Part shown: in pieces, positions 43,866 through 53,068 of the stretch
How the letters are laid out: each line of letters opens with the position of its first letter
Position numbering within the stretch: position 1 is the stretch's first letter
NCBI RefSeq assembly: GCF_029714405.1
Contig: NZ_CP121650.1
Location: 4,717,001 to 4,781,000 of the forward strand
DNA length: 64,000 nucleotides
Direction: 5' to 3'
Origin: Bradyrhizobium sp. CB82
GTDB taxonomy: Bacteria; Pseudomonadota; Alphaproteobacteria; Rhizobiales; Xanthobacteraceae
Notes under the pieces: generated by a model
What the model was told of the DNA's origin: nothing
Seen by the model: only the letters and a program-made list of their open reading frames with translations
Databases searched by the model: none
Program-made: the position numbers and the translations under genes

Positions 43866-43936
43866 GCGTTTGCCTTCAAAACTGGGATCGTCGGCGCGGA
43901 AAGTCCCCGCCCGGGACGGCGGTTAACCGCAACTGG

Positions 43937-43966
43937 TAATAACAGATCACAGAAGAGTCCCGTCAA
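43937..43966 (-). promoter_or_regulatory. Possible sigma-70-type promoter of the cystathionine beta-lyase gene
   Basis: On the minus strand TTGACG (43961-43966) and TTATTA (43937-43942) are separated by 18 bp and lie about 75 bp upstream of the start codon. The boxes fit the consensus moderately; there is no experimental support. Confidence 0.3.
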
Positions 43967-44137
43967 CCCCTTGACCCGGCTCGCCAGTCGTTCTGTGATG
44001 CGCACGTGCTATTCTGTCGCCGCATGTTGAGGGGCTTGCCGCGACCTTCGATCCACCGCCTGGGGACCATGCCTGAGAGCCTGGCGTCCAATGGTTTCGG
44101 CGGGGGATCAATGGGGTTGGCCCACAGCTTGCACGAT

Positions 44138-44193
44138 GTTCAGCGAAAGATGTTCAGCAAAAGACGTTCAGCGAAAGATGTTCAACGAACGTT
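44138..44193 (+). repeat. Four tandem 14-bp repeats upstream of aapJ
   Basis: The unit GTTCAGCGAAAGAT is repeated four times head to tail: unit 3 is identical to unit 1, unit 2 has two changes, and unit 4 is degenerate at its end. It ends 63 bp before the aapJ start, in the 391-bp gap between the divergent metC and aap genes. It may be a regulator-binding array or a slipped-strand repeat. Confidence 0.75.
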
Positions 44194-44256
44194 CCCATAC
44201 GCCCTTAGAGACGACCGCACGTCGCCCCAAACGACGCCCTTGAAAGGCATCAGCCC

Positions 44257-45273
44257 ATGAAACGCGTAACTCTGGTTCTCACCCTTGCTCTGGCCGCAGG
44301 CCTGTCCGCCCCGGCCGCCCATGCGCAAACGCTCAAGACCATCAAGGACAGGGGCATGCTGTCCTGCGGCGTCAGCCAGGGCCTGCCGGGCTTCTCGTCG
44401 CCGGACGACAAGGGCAACTGGACCGGGCTCGACGTCGACCTCTGCCGCGCGGTCGCGGCCGCCATCTTCAACGATCCGACGAAAGTCAAATACGTGCCGA
44501 CGTCCGCCAAGGACCGTTTCACCGCGCTGCAATCCGGCGAGATCGACCTGCTCTCGCGCAACACCACCTGGACGATCTCGCGCGATACCTCGCTCGGCGC
44601 CAATTTCGCCGGCGTGAACTACTATGACGGCCAGGGCTTCATGGTGAAGAAGTCACTCAAGGTGAATTCGGCGCTGGAACTCAACAGTGCCTCGGTCTGC
44701 GTCCAGACCGGCACCACCACCGAGCAAAATCTCGCCGACTACTTCAAGGCCAACAACATGAAGTACGAGGTGATCGCGTTCGCCACCAACGACGAGACGG
44801 TCAAGGCCTACGAATCCGGGCGCTGCGACGTCTTTACCACGGACCAGTCGGGCCTCTACGCCAACCGCCTGAAGCTTGCCAATCCCAACGACCACATGGT
44901 GCTCCCGGAAATCATCTCCAAGGAGCCGCTCGGCCCGATGGTGCGCCACGGCGATGATCAGTGGTTCGACATCGTGAAATGGACCCAGTTCGCGATGGTC
45001 ACGGCCGAAGAGCTCGGCATCACCTCCAAGAACGTCGACGAGAAGGCGAAGTCGGACAATCCGGAATTGAAGCGCGTCCTCGGCACCGACGGCAATTTCG
45101 GCGAACAGCTCGGCCTGACCAAGGATTGGGTGGTCCGGATCGTGAAGCTGGTCGGCAATTACGGCGAGGTGTTCGACCGCAACGTCGGCTCCGGCTCACC
45201 GCTCGGCATCGCCCGCGGCCTCAACAGTCTCTGGAACAAGGGCGGCCTCCAATACGCTCCGCCGATCCGCTGA
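44257..45273 (+). CDS. aapJ: General L-amino acid ABC transporter, periplasmic binding protein
   Basis: The 338-residue protein has a signal peptide (first 23 residues, cleavage AHA-Q). The binding-protein pattern includes LSCGVSQGLPGFSSPDDKGN, DLCRAVAAAIF, the STAKDRF-like SAKDRFTALQSGEIDLLSRN, and CDVFTTDQSGLYANR. AapJ delivers a wide range of L-amino acids in rhizobia. It is the first gene of the aapJQMP operon. Confidence 0.95.
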   Translation: MKRVTLVLTLALAAGLSAPAAHAQTLKTIKDRGMLSCGVSQGLPGFSSPDDKGNWTGLDVDLCRAVAAAIFNDPTKVKYVPTSAKDRFTALQSGEIDLLSRNTTWTISRDTSLGANFAGVNYYDGQGFMVKKSLKVNSALELNSASVCVQTGTTTEQNLADYFKANNMKYEVIAFATNDETVKAYESGRCDVFTTDQSGLYANRLKLANPNDHMVLPEIISKEPLGPMVRHGDDQWFDIVKWTQFAMVTAEELGITSKNVDEKAKSDNPELKRVLGTDGNFGEQLGLTKDWVVRIVKLVGNYGEVFDRNVGSGSPLGIARGLNSLWNKGGLQYAPPIR

Positions 45274-45297
45274 TTGTCAAGCCCACGGCTTGCGGCG

Positions 45298-46503
45298 ATG
45301 AGCACCGAGGCCCGAAAACCACCGCCGCAGATCGCGCTGAAGCTAAGGCGCGCTCTCGGTGGTAAGGCTGGCTGGAATGGCGTCGCCGTCCAGCTCGCCT
45401 TCGCCGCGATCCTGGGCTGGATGGCCTATGAGATCATCTCCAACGCCCGCGCCAATCTGGAAAACCAGCACATTGCTGCGGGTTTCGGATTCCTGAGGAA
45501 CAATGCGGGCTTCGACGTCAATCAGACCCTGATCCCCTACACCGGCTCGGACACGTTCCTGCGTGTGTTCGTGGTCGGACTCCTGAACACGCTGGTCGTC
45601 TCGGTGGTGGGCATTGTCTTCGCCACAGTGATCGGCTTCATCGTCGCGCTGTGCCGGCTCTCGCCCAACTGGCTGCTGTCGCGTGTCGGCGAGATCTATG
45701 TGGAGATCATTCGCAACCTGCCGCTCCTGTTCCAGCTTCTGTTCTGGTACCTTGCGGTGCTCGCGGCATTGCCCAACCCACGGCAGAGCATCTCGCTGCT
45801 GGGCATCGCCTTCATCAGCAACCGCGGACTGGTCATTCCACGTCCGATCGGCGAGAGCGGATTGGAGGCGTTCCTGGTGGTGCTGGCACTCGGTATCGTC
45901 GCTTCGCTGGCGCTGCGCATCTATGCGCGGCGGGAGCTGTATCAGCGCGGCCACATGATCCGCATCTGGCCTTACGTGCTGGGCCTTCTGTTCGGGCTGC
46001 CGCTCGTCACGATACTGATATTCGGTCTGCCGTTCACCTTCGAGCTGCCGCAGCTCAAGGGCTTCAATTTCGCCGGCGGCTCGCGGATCATCCCGGAATT
46101 CGTGGCCCTGTCGGTGGCGCTGTCGACTTATACAGCCGCCTTCATCGCCGAGATCGTGCGCGCCGGCATCCTGTCCGTGCACAAGGGGCAGATGGAGGCG
46201 GGATCATCGCTGGGCTTAAGCCGCGGCAGCACGCTGCGGCTGATCGTGGTGCCGCAGGCCATGCGCGTCATCGTGCCACCGCTGACCAACCAGTATCTCA
46301 ACCTCACCAAGAACTCCTCGCTGGCCGTCGGCATCGGCTATCCTGATCTGGTCTCCGTGTTCGCCGGTACCTCGCTGAGCCAGACCGGGCAGGCCATCGA
46401 GATCATCGCCATGACCATGGCGGTCTACCTCCTGATCTCGCTCTTCACCAGCGCGGTCATGAGCGTCTATGGGTGGCGCATCAACCGGAGCCTGGGAGCA
46501 TGA
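45298..46503 (+). CDS. aapQ: General L-amino acid ABC transporter, permease
   Basis: The 401-residue inner-membrane protein of the HisMQ type has an N-terminal TLVVSVVGIVFATVIGF region, IVEIIRNLPLLFQLLF-like EIIRNLPLLFQLLFWYL, and the EAA loop EAGSSLGLSRGSTLRLIVVP, which contacts the ATPase. The ATG at 45298 gives the conserved MSTEARKP start; the TTG upstream is not needed. It overlaps aapM by ATGA. Confidence 0.94.
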   Translation: MSTEARKPPPQIALKLRRALGGKAGWNGVAVQLAFAAILGWMAYEIISNARANLENQHIAAGFGFLRNNAGFDVNQTLIPYTGSDTFLRVFVVGLLNTLVVSVVGIVFATVIGFIVALCRLSPNWLLSRVGEIYVEIIRNLPLLFQLLFWYLAVLAALPNPRQSISLLGIAFISNRGLVIPRPIGESGLEAFLVVLALGIVASLALRIYARRELYQRGHMIRIWPYVLGLLFGLPLVTILIFGLPFTFELPQLKGFNFAGGSRIIPEFVALSVALSTYTAAFIAEIVRAGILSVHKGQMEAGSSLGLSRGSTLRLIVVPQAMRVIVPPLTNQYLNLTKNSSLAVGIGYPDLVSVFAGTSLSQTGQAIEIIAMTMAVYLLISLFTSAVMSVYGWRINRSLGA

Positions 46504-48020
46504 CGGACATCACCGCGTCATCCTTCGTTCGCCACGACCTGGTTGCCGAGCGGCCTGCGCCGGTGAAGACCACCGGCTTCGTCGGCCTTGTGCGCACGCG
46601 CCTGCTGAGCTCGCCGACCAACATTCTCCTGACGATCCTCGGCGCGTTGCTGCTCTGGTACACCGTCATTCCCGCGTTCAAATTCCTGCTCATCGACGCC
46701 GTCTGGACCGGCAAGGACCGTACGGCGTGCCTGCCGGAAAATGCCGGATATTCGGTCGGTGCCTGCTGGCCCTATATCCAGGCGAAGCTTCCGCAGCTCA
46801 TCTACGGCTTCTATCCCGAGGCGGAACGCTGGCGGGTCAATGTGACCTTCATCCTGGCGGCACTCCTCTTGCTGCCGCTGCTGATACCGCGCCTGCCGGC
46901 GAAGGGGCTCAATGCCGGTCTGTTCTTCTTCGCCCTTCCGGTGGTCGCATTCTTTCTAATGCACGGCGGCGGTATCACCGGCTTCGGCCTGAGCTGGACC
47001 GCCGACCTGCTGCAACTGTTCGACGACAGTGTCATCGGCGCGGGACAGGTGCTGGTCGGCCTCGGCAAGAGTTCGGCCATCGGGCCGCTGCTCTGGGTCG
47101 TCGGAAACTTCATCGTGCTGGTCGGCACCGCGATTCAATGGCTGATCTTCCCGCTGACCTGGCTGCGGGATCAGATCCACGCGAGTGGCCAGTCGGTCTG
47201 GATCGATTTCGCGATCACGACGGTCGTCGTCTCGTTGATCCTGTTCTTCCTCGGCGGCGGAATGCGCACCGGCTGGCGCGCGCTCGCATCGAGCATCGCG
47301 ACCTTCTTCGGCATCGCGATCGTGATCAAGCTGATGGGCCTCGACCACGGCGGCCTGCCGATCGTCGATACGCGTCTGTGGGGCGGGCTCCTGGTGACGC
47401 TGGTGGTTGCCGTGACCGGCATCGTCACCTCCATGCCGATCGGCGTCGCGCTGGCACTCGGGCGCCGCTCGACGATCCCGCTGATCCGGATCTTCTCGAT
47501 CGCCTATATCGAGTTCTGGCGCGGCGTGCCGCTGATCACTGTGCTGTTCTTTGCCACCTACATGCTGCCCTTGTTCCTGCCGGGTAACTTCACGGTCGAC
47601 GGCCTGGTGCGCGCCCTGATCGGCATTGCGCTGTTTACCGGCGCCTATCAGGCCGAAAATATCCGAGGTGGGCTCGCTGCGGTTCCGCGCGGGCAGGGCG
47701 AGGCGGCTTCCGCATTGGGGCTGTCCTGGTGGAAGACCACCTCGCTGATCGTGCTCCCGCAGGCCCTGCGCCACGTCATCCCGAGCCTCGTCAACAGCTT
47801 CATATCGCTGTTCAAGGACACCTCACTGGTCTCGATCGTGGCGCTGTTCGACCTGCTCGGCTCGCTCAGGGCATCCTTCTCCGACCCGGTCTGGTCGACG
47901 CCGTCGACAGCGTTCACCGGCTTTGCCTTCGCCGGGGTCCTCTACTTCCTCTTCTGCTTTGGAATGTCGCGTTACTCGCTCTTCGTCGAGAACCGGCTCA
48001 ACGCCCATCGCCGCAACTGA
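46500..48020 (+). CDS. aapM: General L-amino acid ABC transporter, permease
   Basis: The 506-residue permease partner has [19 protein letters not shown] and the EAA loop [21 protein letters not shown]. It is longer than classical AapM, with extra hydrophobic helices between residues 120 and 290 before the core permease domain. The ATG overlaps the aapQ stop. Confidence 0.93.
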   Translation: MTDITASSFVRHDLVAERPAPVKTTGFVGLVRTRLLSSPTNILLTILGALLLWYTVIPAFKFLLIDAVWTGKDRTACLPENAGYSVGACWPYIQAKLPQLIYGFYPEAERWRVNVTFILAALLLLPLLIPRLPAKGLNAGLFFFALPVVAFFLMHGGGITGFGLSWTADLLQLFDDSVIGAGQVLVGLGKSSAIGPLLWVVGNFIVLVGTAIQWLIFPLTWLRDQIHASGQSVWIDFAITTVVVSLILFFLGGGMRTGWRALASSIATFFGIAIVIKLMGLDHGGLPIVDTRLWGGLLVTLVVAVTGIVTSMPIGVALALGRRSTIPLIRIFSIAYIEFWRGVPLITVLFFATYMLPLFLPGNFTVDGLVRALIGIALFTGAYQAENIRGGLAAVPRGQGEAASALGLSWWKTTSLIVLPQALRHVIPSLVNSFISLFKDTSLVSIVALFDLLGSLRASFSDPVWSTPSTAFTGFAFAGVLYFLFCFGMSRYSLFVENRLNAHRRN

Positions 48021-48031
48021 ACGGAGTCATC

Positions 48032-48772
48032 ATGTCCGCCAGCCCGATCGTCAAGATTTCCGGCCTCAACAAGTGGTACGGCGACTTTCACGTCCTGCGC
48101 GACGTCGATCTCGAAGTCGAGAAGGGCGAGCGCATCGTGATCTGCGGGCCGTCGGGCTCGGGCAAGTCGACGCTGATCCGCTGCATCAATGCGCTGGAGG
48201 AGTTTCAGGAAGGCGAGATCGTCGTCGACGGCATCGAGCTCGGACCGAACCTCAAGCACGTCGACGCGGTGCGGCGCGAGGTCGGCATGGTGTTCCAGAG
48301 CTTTAATCTGTTCCCGCACCTCACGGTCCTCGACAATTGCACGCTGGCGCCGATCTGGGTGCGCAACATCCCGAAGAAGGATGCCGAGGCGACCGCGATG
48401 AAATTCCTGGAGCGCGTGAAAATCCCGCACCAGGCCAACAAGTTTCCGGGCCAGATGTCCGGCGGCCAGCAGCAACGCGTCGCGATCGCACGCGCGCTCA
48501 CCATGAACCCGAAGGTGATGCTGTTCGACGAGCCCACCTCGGCGCTCGACCCCGAAATGGTCAAGGAGGTGCTCGACACCATGGTCGACCTCGCCAAGGA
48601 GGGCATGACCATGCTGGTCGTGACCCACGAGATGGGCTTTGCGAAGGAGGTCGCCAACCGCGTGGTGTTCATGGACGCCGGTCAGATCATCGAATCCAAC
48701 ACGCCGCAGGAATTCTTCGCGCACCCGCAGCACGCGCGCTCACAGCTGTTCCTGAGCCAGATTTTGCGGTAG
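48032..48772 (+). CDS. aapP: General L-amino acid ABC transporter, ATPase
   Basis: The 246-residue ATPase has Walker A GPSGSGKS (39-46), Q-loop [10 protein letters not shown], signature [15 protein letters not shown], Walker [14 protein letters not shown] and H-loop [12 protein letters not shown] ribosome-binding site precedes the ATG at 48032. It closes the aap operon and converges on cysK. Confidence 0.95.
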   Translation: MSASPIVKISGLNKWYGDFHVLRDVDLEVEKGERIVICGPSGSGKSTLIRCINALEEFQEGEIVVDGIELGPNLKHVDAVRREVGMVFQSFNLFPHLTVLDNCTLAPIWVRNIPKKDAEATAMKFLERVKIPHQANKFPGQMSGGQQQRVAIARALTMNPKVMLFDEPTSALDPEMVKEVLDTMVDLAKEGMTMLVVTHEMGFAKEVANRVVFMDAGQIIESNTPQEFFAHPQHARSQLFLSQILR

Positions 48773-48787
48773 GCGCGAATGGTGGAT

Positions 48788-48818
48788 GGCGAGTAGCGAA
48801 TAGGGATTTCTACTCGCC
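48788..48818. terminator. Inverted repeat between convergent aapP and cysK
   Basis: Nine-bp arms (48788-48796 and 48810-48818, GGCGAGTAG/CTACTCGCC) enclose 13 nt. Further short matches to GCGAAT flank it. It may act as a bidirectional terminator although no strong T-tract follows. Confidence 0.4.
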
Positions 48819-48844
48819 ATTCGCTACCCCCAATTCGCTCGCCT

Positions 48845-49879
48845 CTACACGAACGGCGGCTTGATGTTGCTGCGCTTCTCAAGCCACGTCGGCACTGGCA
48901 GATTCTTGGCGCGCATGAAGTCCGAATTGAAAAGCTTCGACTGGTAGCGGCTGCCGGAATCGGCGAGCACGGTGACGATGGTCTTGTCGGGCCCGAGCTT
49001 CTTCGCAAGGTGAATGGCGCCGGCGATGTTGATGCCGGTCGAGCCGCCGAGGCATAGACCCTCGTGCTGGAGCAGGTCGTAGATCAGGTTGACCGCTTCG
49101 TCGTCGGGAATGAGGAAGGCATCGTCGACCTTCGCGGTCTCCACGATCGCGGTCGCGCGGTTGAGCCCGATGCCTTCGGTGATCGAACCGCCGGGCGTCG
49201 CCTTGGCGTCGCCGGTCCGGAAATACTCGTACATCCCCGCGCCGTGCGGATCGGCGCAGGCGATGCTCACGTTCTTGTTCTTTTCCTTCAGATAACGGCT
49301 GACGCCGGCGAGCGTGCCGCCGCTGCCGACCGAGCAGACGAAGCCGTCGACCTTGCCGCCGGTCTGCTCCCAGATCTCGGGACCGGTGGATTCGAAATGC
49401 GCCTTGGCATTGTCGAGGTTGTTCCACTGATCGGCGAACAGCACGCCGTTCGGCTCGCTCCTACGCAGCTCGTCGGCGAGCCTGCGGCCGACATGCTGGT
49501 AGCTGTTGGGATTGGCGTAAGGCAGCGCTGGCACCTCGACGAGCTCGGCGCCGCATAGCTTCAGAAAATCCTTCTTCTCCTGGCTCTGGGTCTCCGGAAT
49601 CACGATCAGCGTGCGGTAGCCGCGCGCGCTCGCCACGACCGCGAGGCCAATGCCGGTGTTGCCGGCGGTTGCCTCGACCACGAGGCCGCCCGGCCTCAGC
49701 TCGCCGCGCTTCTCGGCCTCCAAAATCATCCATTTGCCGGCGCGGTCTTTCACCGACTGGCCGGGATTCATGAATTCGGCCTTGCCGAGAATGGTGCAGC
49801 CGGTCAGTTCGGACGCACGCTTGAGCTTGATGAGGGGGGTGTTGCCGATGGCTTCGACAACGTCGTTTTTGATGGTCAT
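48845..49879 (-). CDS. cysK: Cysteine synthase A (O-acetylserine sulfhydrylase)
   Basis: The 344-residue PLP enzyme has the lysine at about position 44 in PGQSVKDRAG, the substrate loop EATAGNTGIGLA, the glycine-rich phosphate loop VGSGGTLAG and the C-terminal GLCLGGSTGIN. It forms cysteine from O-acetylserine and sulfide. The ATG at 49879 is preferred over a TTG three codons upstream. It is slightly longer than E. coli CysK; a cystathionine beta-synthase activity cannot be excluded. Confidence 0.9.
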   Translation of the reverse strand: MTIKNDVVEAIGNTPLIKLKRASELTGCTILGKAEFMNPGQSVKDRAGKWMILEAEKRGELRPGGLVVEATAGNTGIGLAVVASARGYRTLIVIPETQSQEKKDFLKLCGAELVEVPALPYANPNSYQHVGRRLADELRRSEPNGVLFADQWNNLDNAKAHFESTGPEIWEQTGGKVDGFVCSVGSGGTLAGVSRYLKEKNKNVSIACADPHGAGMYEYFRTGDAKATPGGSITEGIGLNRATAIVETAKVDDAFLIPDDEAVNLIYDLLQHEGLCLGGSTGINIAGAIHLAKKLGPDKTIVTVLADSGSRYQSKLFNSDFMRAKNLPVPTWLEKRSNIKPPFV

Positions 49880-49963
49880 GTCAGGCAATTACCGGCTGGT
49901 TCTGTGAAGTGGGCGAAACCCTAAAGTAGGGTCTCCGGCCACACAAGGCGAGGGCGCAAAGTC

Positions 49964-51193
49964 TTAATGCTGCTTTGCGAAGACGACCTGCCGGACGTCG
50001 ATATTCCCGGAAAGGAAACCGGCCTCACAATAGGAGAGATAGTACTCCCAAAGACGCCGGAACCGATCGTCGAAACCGAGCGGCACGAGGTTCGGCCAGG
50101 CGCTGCGGAAGTTATTTCGCCACGTGGCGAGCGTCTTGGCATAATCTTGCCCAAAGATGCGCTCCCGGATGACAGGCACGCCAAACGTCTCGCCCAGCGA
50201 CTTGAGCACCGCGGGCGAGGGCAGCATGCCGCCGGGAAACACGTAGCGCTGGATGAAGTCGACCTCGCGCCGATAGGTCTGAAACAGCCCGTCCTGGATG
50301 GTGATGGCCTGGATGCCGGCAAGGCCGCCCGGCAGCAGGCGATCACGCAATTGCGCGAAATATTTCGGCCAAAACTGCTCGCCGACGGCCTCGATCATCT
50401 CGATCGAGGCGATGCGGTCGTACCGGTCGCGCTCATCGCGGTAGTCCTGAAGGCGGATCTCGACCTTCTCGGCGAGACCGGCGCTCTGGATGCGCCTCTG
50501 CGCAAAGTCGCGCTGCTCGGTCGAGATCGTCAGTCCCACGACGCGCGCGCCAAAGGTCTTGGCCGCGTATTCGGCGAATCCACCCCAGCCGCAGCCGATC
50601 TCGAGCAGCTTCTGTCCAGGCCTCAGATCGATGGCTTCGGCGAGCCTGCGATACTTGTTGGTCTGGGCTGCCGTGAGATCGGTGGTGTTCTCCTCGAACA
50701 GCGCCGAGGAATAGGTCATGCTCGGATCGAGCCAGGCCGAATAGAAGGCGTTGCCGATGTCGTAATGGGCATGGATGTTGCGCCGCGCCTGACGCCTGGT
50801 GTTGCGGTTGAACCAGTGCCGGAGCACCTGGACGAGGCGCATCACCGGCTTGTCGCGGAGCATGGCCTGGATCAGGTCGTGGTTGACGCAAAAGAGATAG
50901 AGGAACTGCGTGAGATCGGGCGTGTCCCAATCGCCGGCGAGATAGGCTTCCGCAATCCCGATATCGCCGCCATTGATCAGGCGCGGCGCAAAACCGTAAT
51001 TGTGCAGCCGCATCACCGCATTCGGGCCGGGTTCGAGGCCGCCGAGCCGGACGAGGCGGCCGTCAGGCAGGATCACGTCGAGCGTGCCGCGCCTCAGGCG
51101 TGAGCCGAAGGCAAGCGCGAGACGAACCAGACGCGGCAGGTCGGCGAGGACCGTCTCGACATTGTCGGGGGTGATCGGGATCGCGTTCGACAT
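49964..51193 (-). CDS. cfa: Cyclopropane-fatty-acyl-phospholipid synthase family methyltransferase
   Basis: The 409-residue enzyme has NIHAHYDIGNAFYSAWLDPS (bicarbonate/lipid region), SAM motif LLEIGCGWGGFAEYAA, and VGEQFWPKYFAQLRDRLLPG. It adds a methylene or methyl group from SAM to unsaturated acyl chains in membrane lipids. AGGTGA lies 5 nt before the ATG at 51193; an ATG two codons earlier is the alternative. It is the last gene of a set with DUF1365 and an FAD oxidase, both of which are broken here; clusters of this make are linked in other bacteria to unusual fatty acids and oxidative stress. Confidence 0.9.
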   Translation of the reverse strand: MSNAIPITPDNVETVLADLPRLVRLALAFGSRLRRGTLDVILPDGRLVRLGGLEPGPNAVMRLHNYGFAPRLINGGDIGIAEAYLAGDWDTPDLTQFLYLFCVNHDLIQAMLRDKPVMRLVQVLRHWFNRNTRRQARRNIHAHYDIGNAFYSAWLDPSMTYSSALFEENTTDLTAAQTNKYRRLAEAIDLRPGQKLLEIGCGWGGFAEYAAKTFGARVVGLTISTEQRDFAQRRIQSAGLAEKVEIRLQDYRDERDRYDRIASIEMIEAVGEQFWPKYFAQLRDRLLPGGLAGIQAITIQDGLFQTYRREVDFIQRYVFPGGMLPSPAVLKSLGETFGVPVIRERIFGQDYAKTLATWRNNFRSAWPNLVPLGFDDRFRRLWEYYLSYCEAGFLSGNIDVRQVVFAKQH

Positions 51194-51277
51194 CGGCATC
51201 ACCTGAACTGGCACTGTCCGACCGCTCAGGCAGCCGCGCCGATCCCGGGTTCGACCCGAGAGCGCCCCCACAGGCGG

Positions 51278-52150
51278 TTAGCGACGAAGAGTATAAGCGC
51301 GCGTTTCGGCGGCCGCCAAGCCGCTTTGCAAGCCGGGTTGAACGGCAGCGCCGTCGGCGAGCCGCCCTGCGACATTCGGTCGAGGCATCAGCCGCGCGCC
51401 CTTGAGCCAGAGCCGCAAGGCTTCCCAGTGGATCGCCGCCATCACCTTGAGGGGCACGAGCGGCAACCCGACGAACGACCGCAACAACGCCCGCGAGGTC
51501 AGCGCGCGGCGGCGGCCGCTCAATGTCGCAGCGAGCAAGTGGGCCGTCGCGGTCGGTTTCGAGGATGCGCAGGCGGACGGTGTCGGCTGGCGGCAGGACG
51601 CGGAAATGGTAGCGCGCCTCCATCGCGATGAAGGGTGAGACGTGGAATTGCTTGTCCTGCTGCTGCCGCAGACCGGCGGCGCTCATCTCGCCTGGTACGA
51701 CCGGCAGGACGTAAGGATGGATATCGCCAAAGGTGTTGCGCACCTCGTAGATGACCAGCACGAGCTCGCCGCATGCGCGATAACAAAAACACACCGACAG
51801 AGGATTGAAGCCGTAGCCGAGCAGGCGGGGATAGCAGAGTAGCAGAGCAGCATCACGCGCCCGCCGGTCAGATCGACATCGTGCCGCGCGGCGCAGCGCT
51901 GGGCGTGGGCGCGCAAGGAAGCCCCGTCACGCTCGACGTGATCGGCCTCGTGGAAACTGTAGAGGCCTGCGCGATTGACGCCGAAGAGGGCCGATTGCCG
52001 GCCTGCCTCCTCGAGCCGGTCGAGATCGATCAGGAGGCTCATGACGCGATAGCTGAAGCGGTGGCCGATCGGCTTCAACCGCGCATGCATGACGTCGCCG
52101 ACATAGAGCGATACGGCGTCGTTTGCGAGCAGGGTGGCTTCTGTCGCCAT
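51278..52150 (-). pseudogene. DUF1365 gene with two frameshifts
   Basis: The N-terminus (VSLYVGDVMHARLKPIGHRF, DLDRLEEAG) is in frame from the ATG at 52150, which has GGAG upstream. At 51832-51847 an 8-bp tandem duplication (TAGCAGAG twice on the plus strand) throws it out of frame; the expected sequence resumes in another frame (YRACGELVLVIYEVRNTFGD, VSPFIAMEARYHFRV). Near 51540 one extra base restores the first frame (LLRSFVGLPLVPLKVMAAIH). The net change is nine bases, so the two ends agree but about 95 codons between are misread. The intact family is about 260 residues and works with FAD oxidase and Cfa partners. Confidence 0.85.
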
Positions 52151-52154
52151 CGTG

Positions 52155-52667
52155 CTACTCCGCAGCTTGCGCCAGCTCGACCGGCACCTCACGCCAGGGC
52201 GCGACCGCGCCGAGCGCCTCGGCGACGCGAAGGCCCGAGCGCAGGCCATCCTCGTGAAAGCCGTAGCCGGTCCATGCACCGCAGAACCAGGTATGCCGGC
52301 GTCCCTGGATCGCGTCGAGCCGCTTCTGGGCGGCGAAAGCCGCGGCATTATGCTCGCAGACATCGTTGCCGCCCCCGCGCCATTCGAATCGTCCGGCGTC
52401 AGCGGATACGGCAAAGCTCATGCAGCTCCCTACCGTCTCGACGCCGAGATGGGCGAACATCGCAGTCAGGTCAGGATAGTTGAGCTCGTTATAGACGATG
52501 AAGCCGGTATCGACGGCAATCGGCGTGCCATCATAATCGACGGGGACGGTGTGGCTGTGCCCGCCGGCACGCAGCTCACGCTCATAAACCGTCACCGGAT
52601 AGCGTCGTGAGAGCGTCCAGGCCGCCGCGTTGCCGGCAATGCCCGTTCCGACGACAGCGATGCGCAT
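52155..52667 (-). pseudogene. FAD-dependent amine-oxidase-like protein with large in-frame internal deletion
   Basis: The frame is open (170 codons, ATG at 52667) but contains only the two ends of a protein family (COG2907) that is normally about 420-450 residues. The N-terminal FAD motif GTGIAGNAAAW and HSHTVPVDYDGTPIAVDTGF run to about residue 100, then GRFEWRGGG joins directly to the C-terminal QKRLDAIQGRRHTWFCGAWT and GYGFHEDGLRSGL. Around 250 residues are missing, including the substrate domain, so activity is very unlikely. The stop is 4 bp before the DUF1365 start. Confidence 0.82.
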
Positions 52668-53068
52668 GTGCAATGCCCCTGCCGATTGATGTCGGACGAG
52701 CAACGGTGCGCCGCGGCGCAGGTTTCAGTGGAGTGCGGCCCCGTTTGTGGCCGTCCCGACCCCGCTGTGGCGACAATGTCACATGAAATGTTGGTAAGCT
52801 TGCCGCTGCCGAGGAGCGCGTCGAAATGCAAGAAGGCCTATAAAACTAGGCAAAACCTCTTTGTTTCGCGACTTCGTGAAGCCTGTTTGCGGCGCGGGCT
52901 TCGCAACTGCGGGACTGTCCGCCCCGGTCACGCCCCGCTAATATGCGGCACGCGTCCAGGAAAGCATCACGCTGTGAACGAAACGGAGACCACGCCCCAA
53001 CTGACGCGCCGCGAATCGGCTAATCCGAGCGCGCGGTGGCAGTTGCGTCTGCCCGGCAGGGGGTGGAT
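52668..53068. other. Divergent promoter region between the FAD-oxidase and efflux operons
   Basis: About 400 bp of mixed composition holds promoters for both directions. Several short frames exist but none with a ribosome-binding site or a recognisable product. No operator-like palindrome stood out. Confidence 0.4.

Noticed and set aside
40962..44030. A 1022-codon plus-strand open frame antisense to the Na/Pi transporter and cystathionine beta-lyase genes
   Set aside because: Both minus-strand genes are strongly supported by family motifs. The long frame has the Arg/Gln/His/Asp-rich composition of a high-GC complementary strand and no domain.
43866..44030. SAM-responsive riboswitch upstream of the cystathionine beta-lyase gene
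   Set aside because: The leader does not show the conserved SAM-II core as I remember it, and no convincing paired elements could be drawn.
51545..51850. Programmed ribosomal frameshift in the DUF1365 gene
   Set aside because: The first lesion is an exact 8-bp duplication with no slippery heptamer or downstream structure; a mutation fits better.
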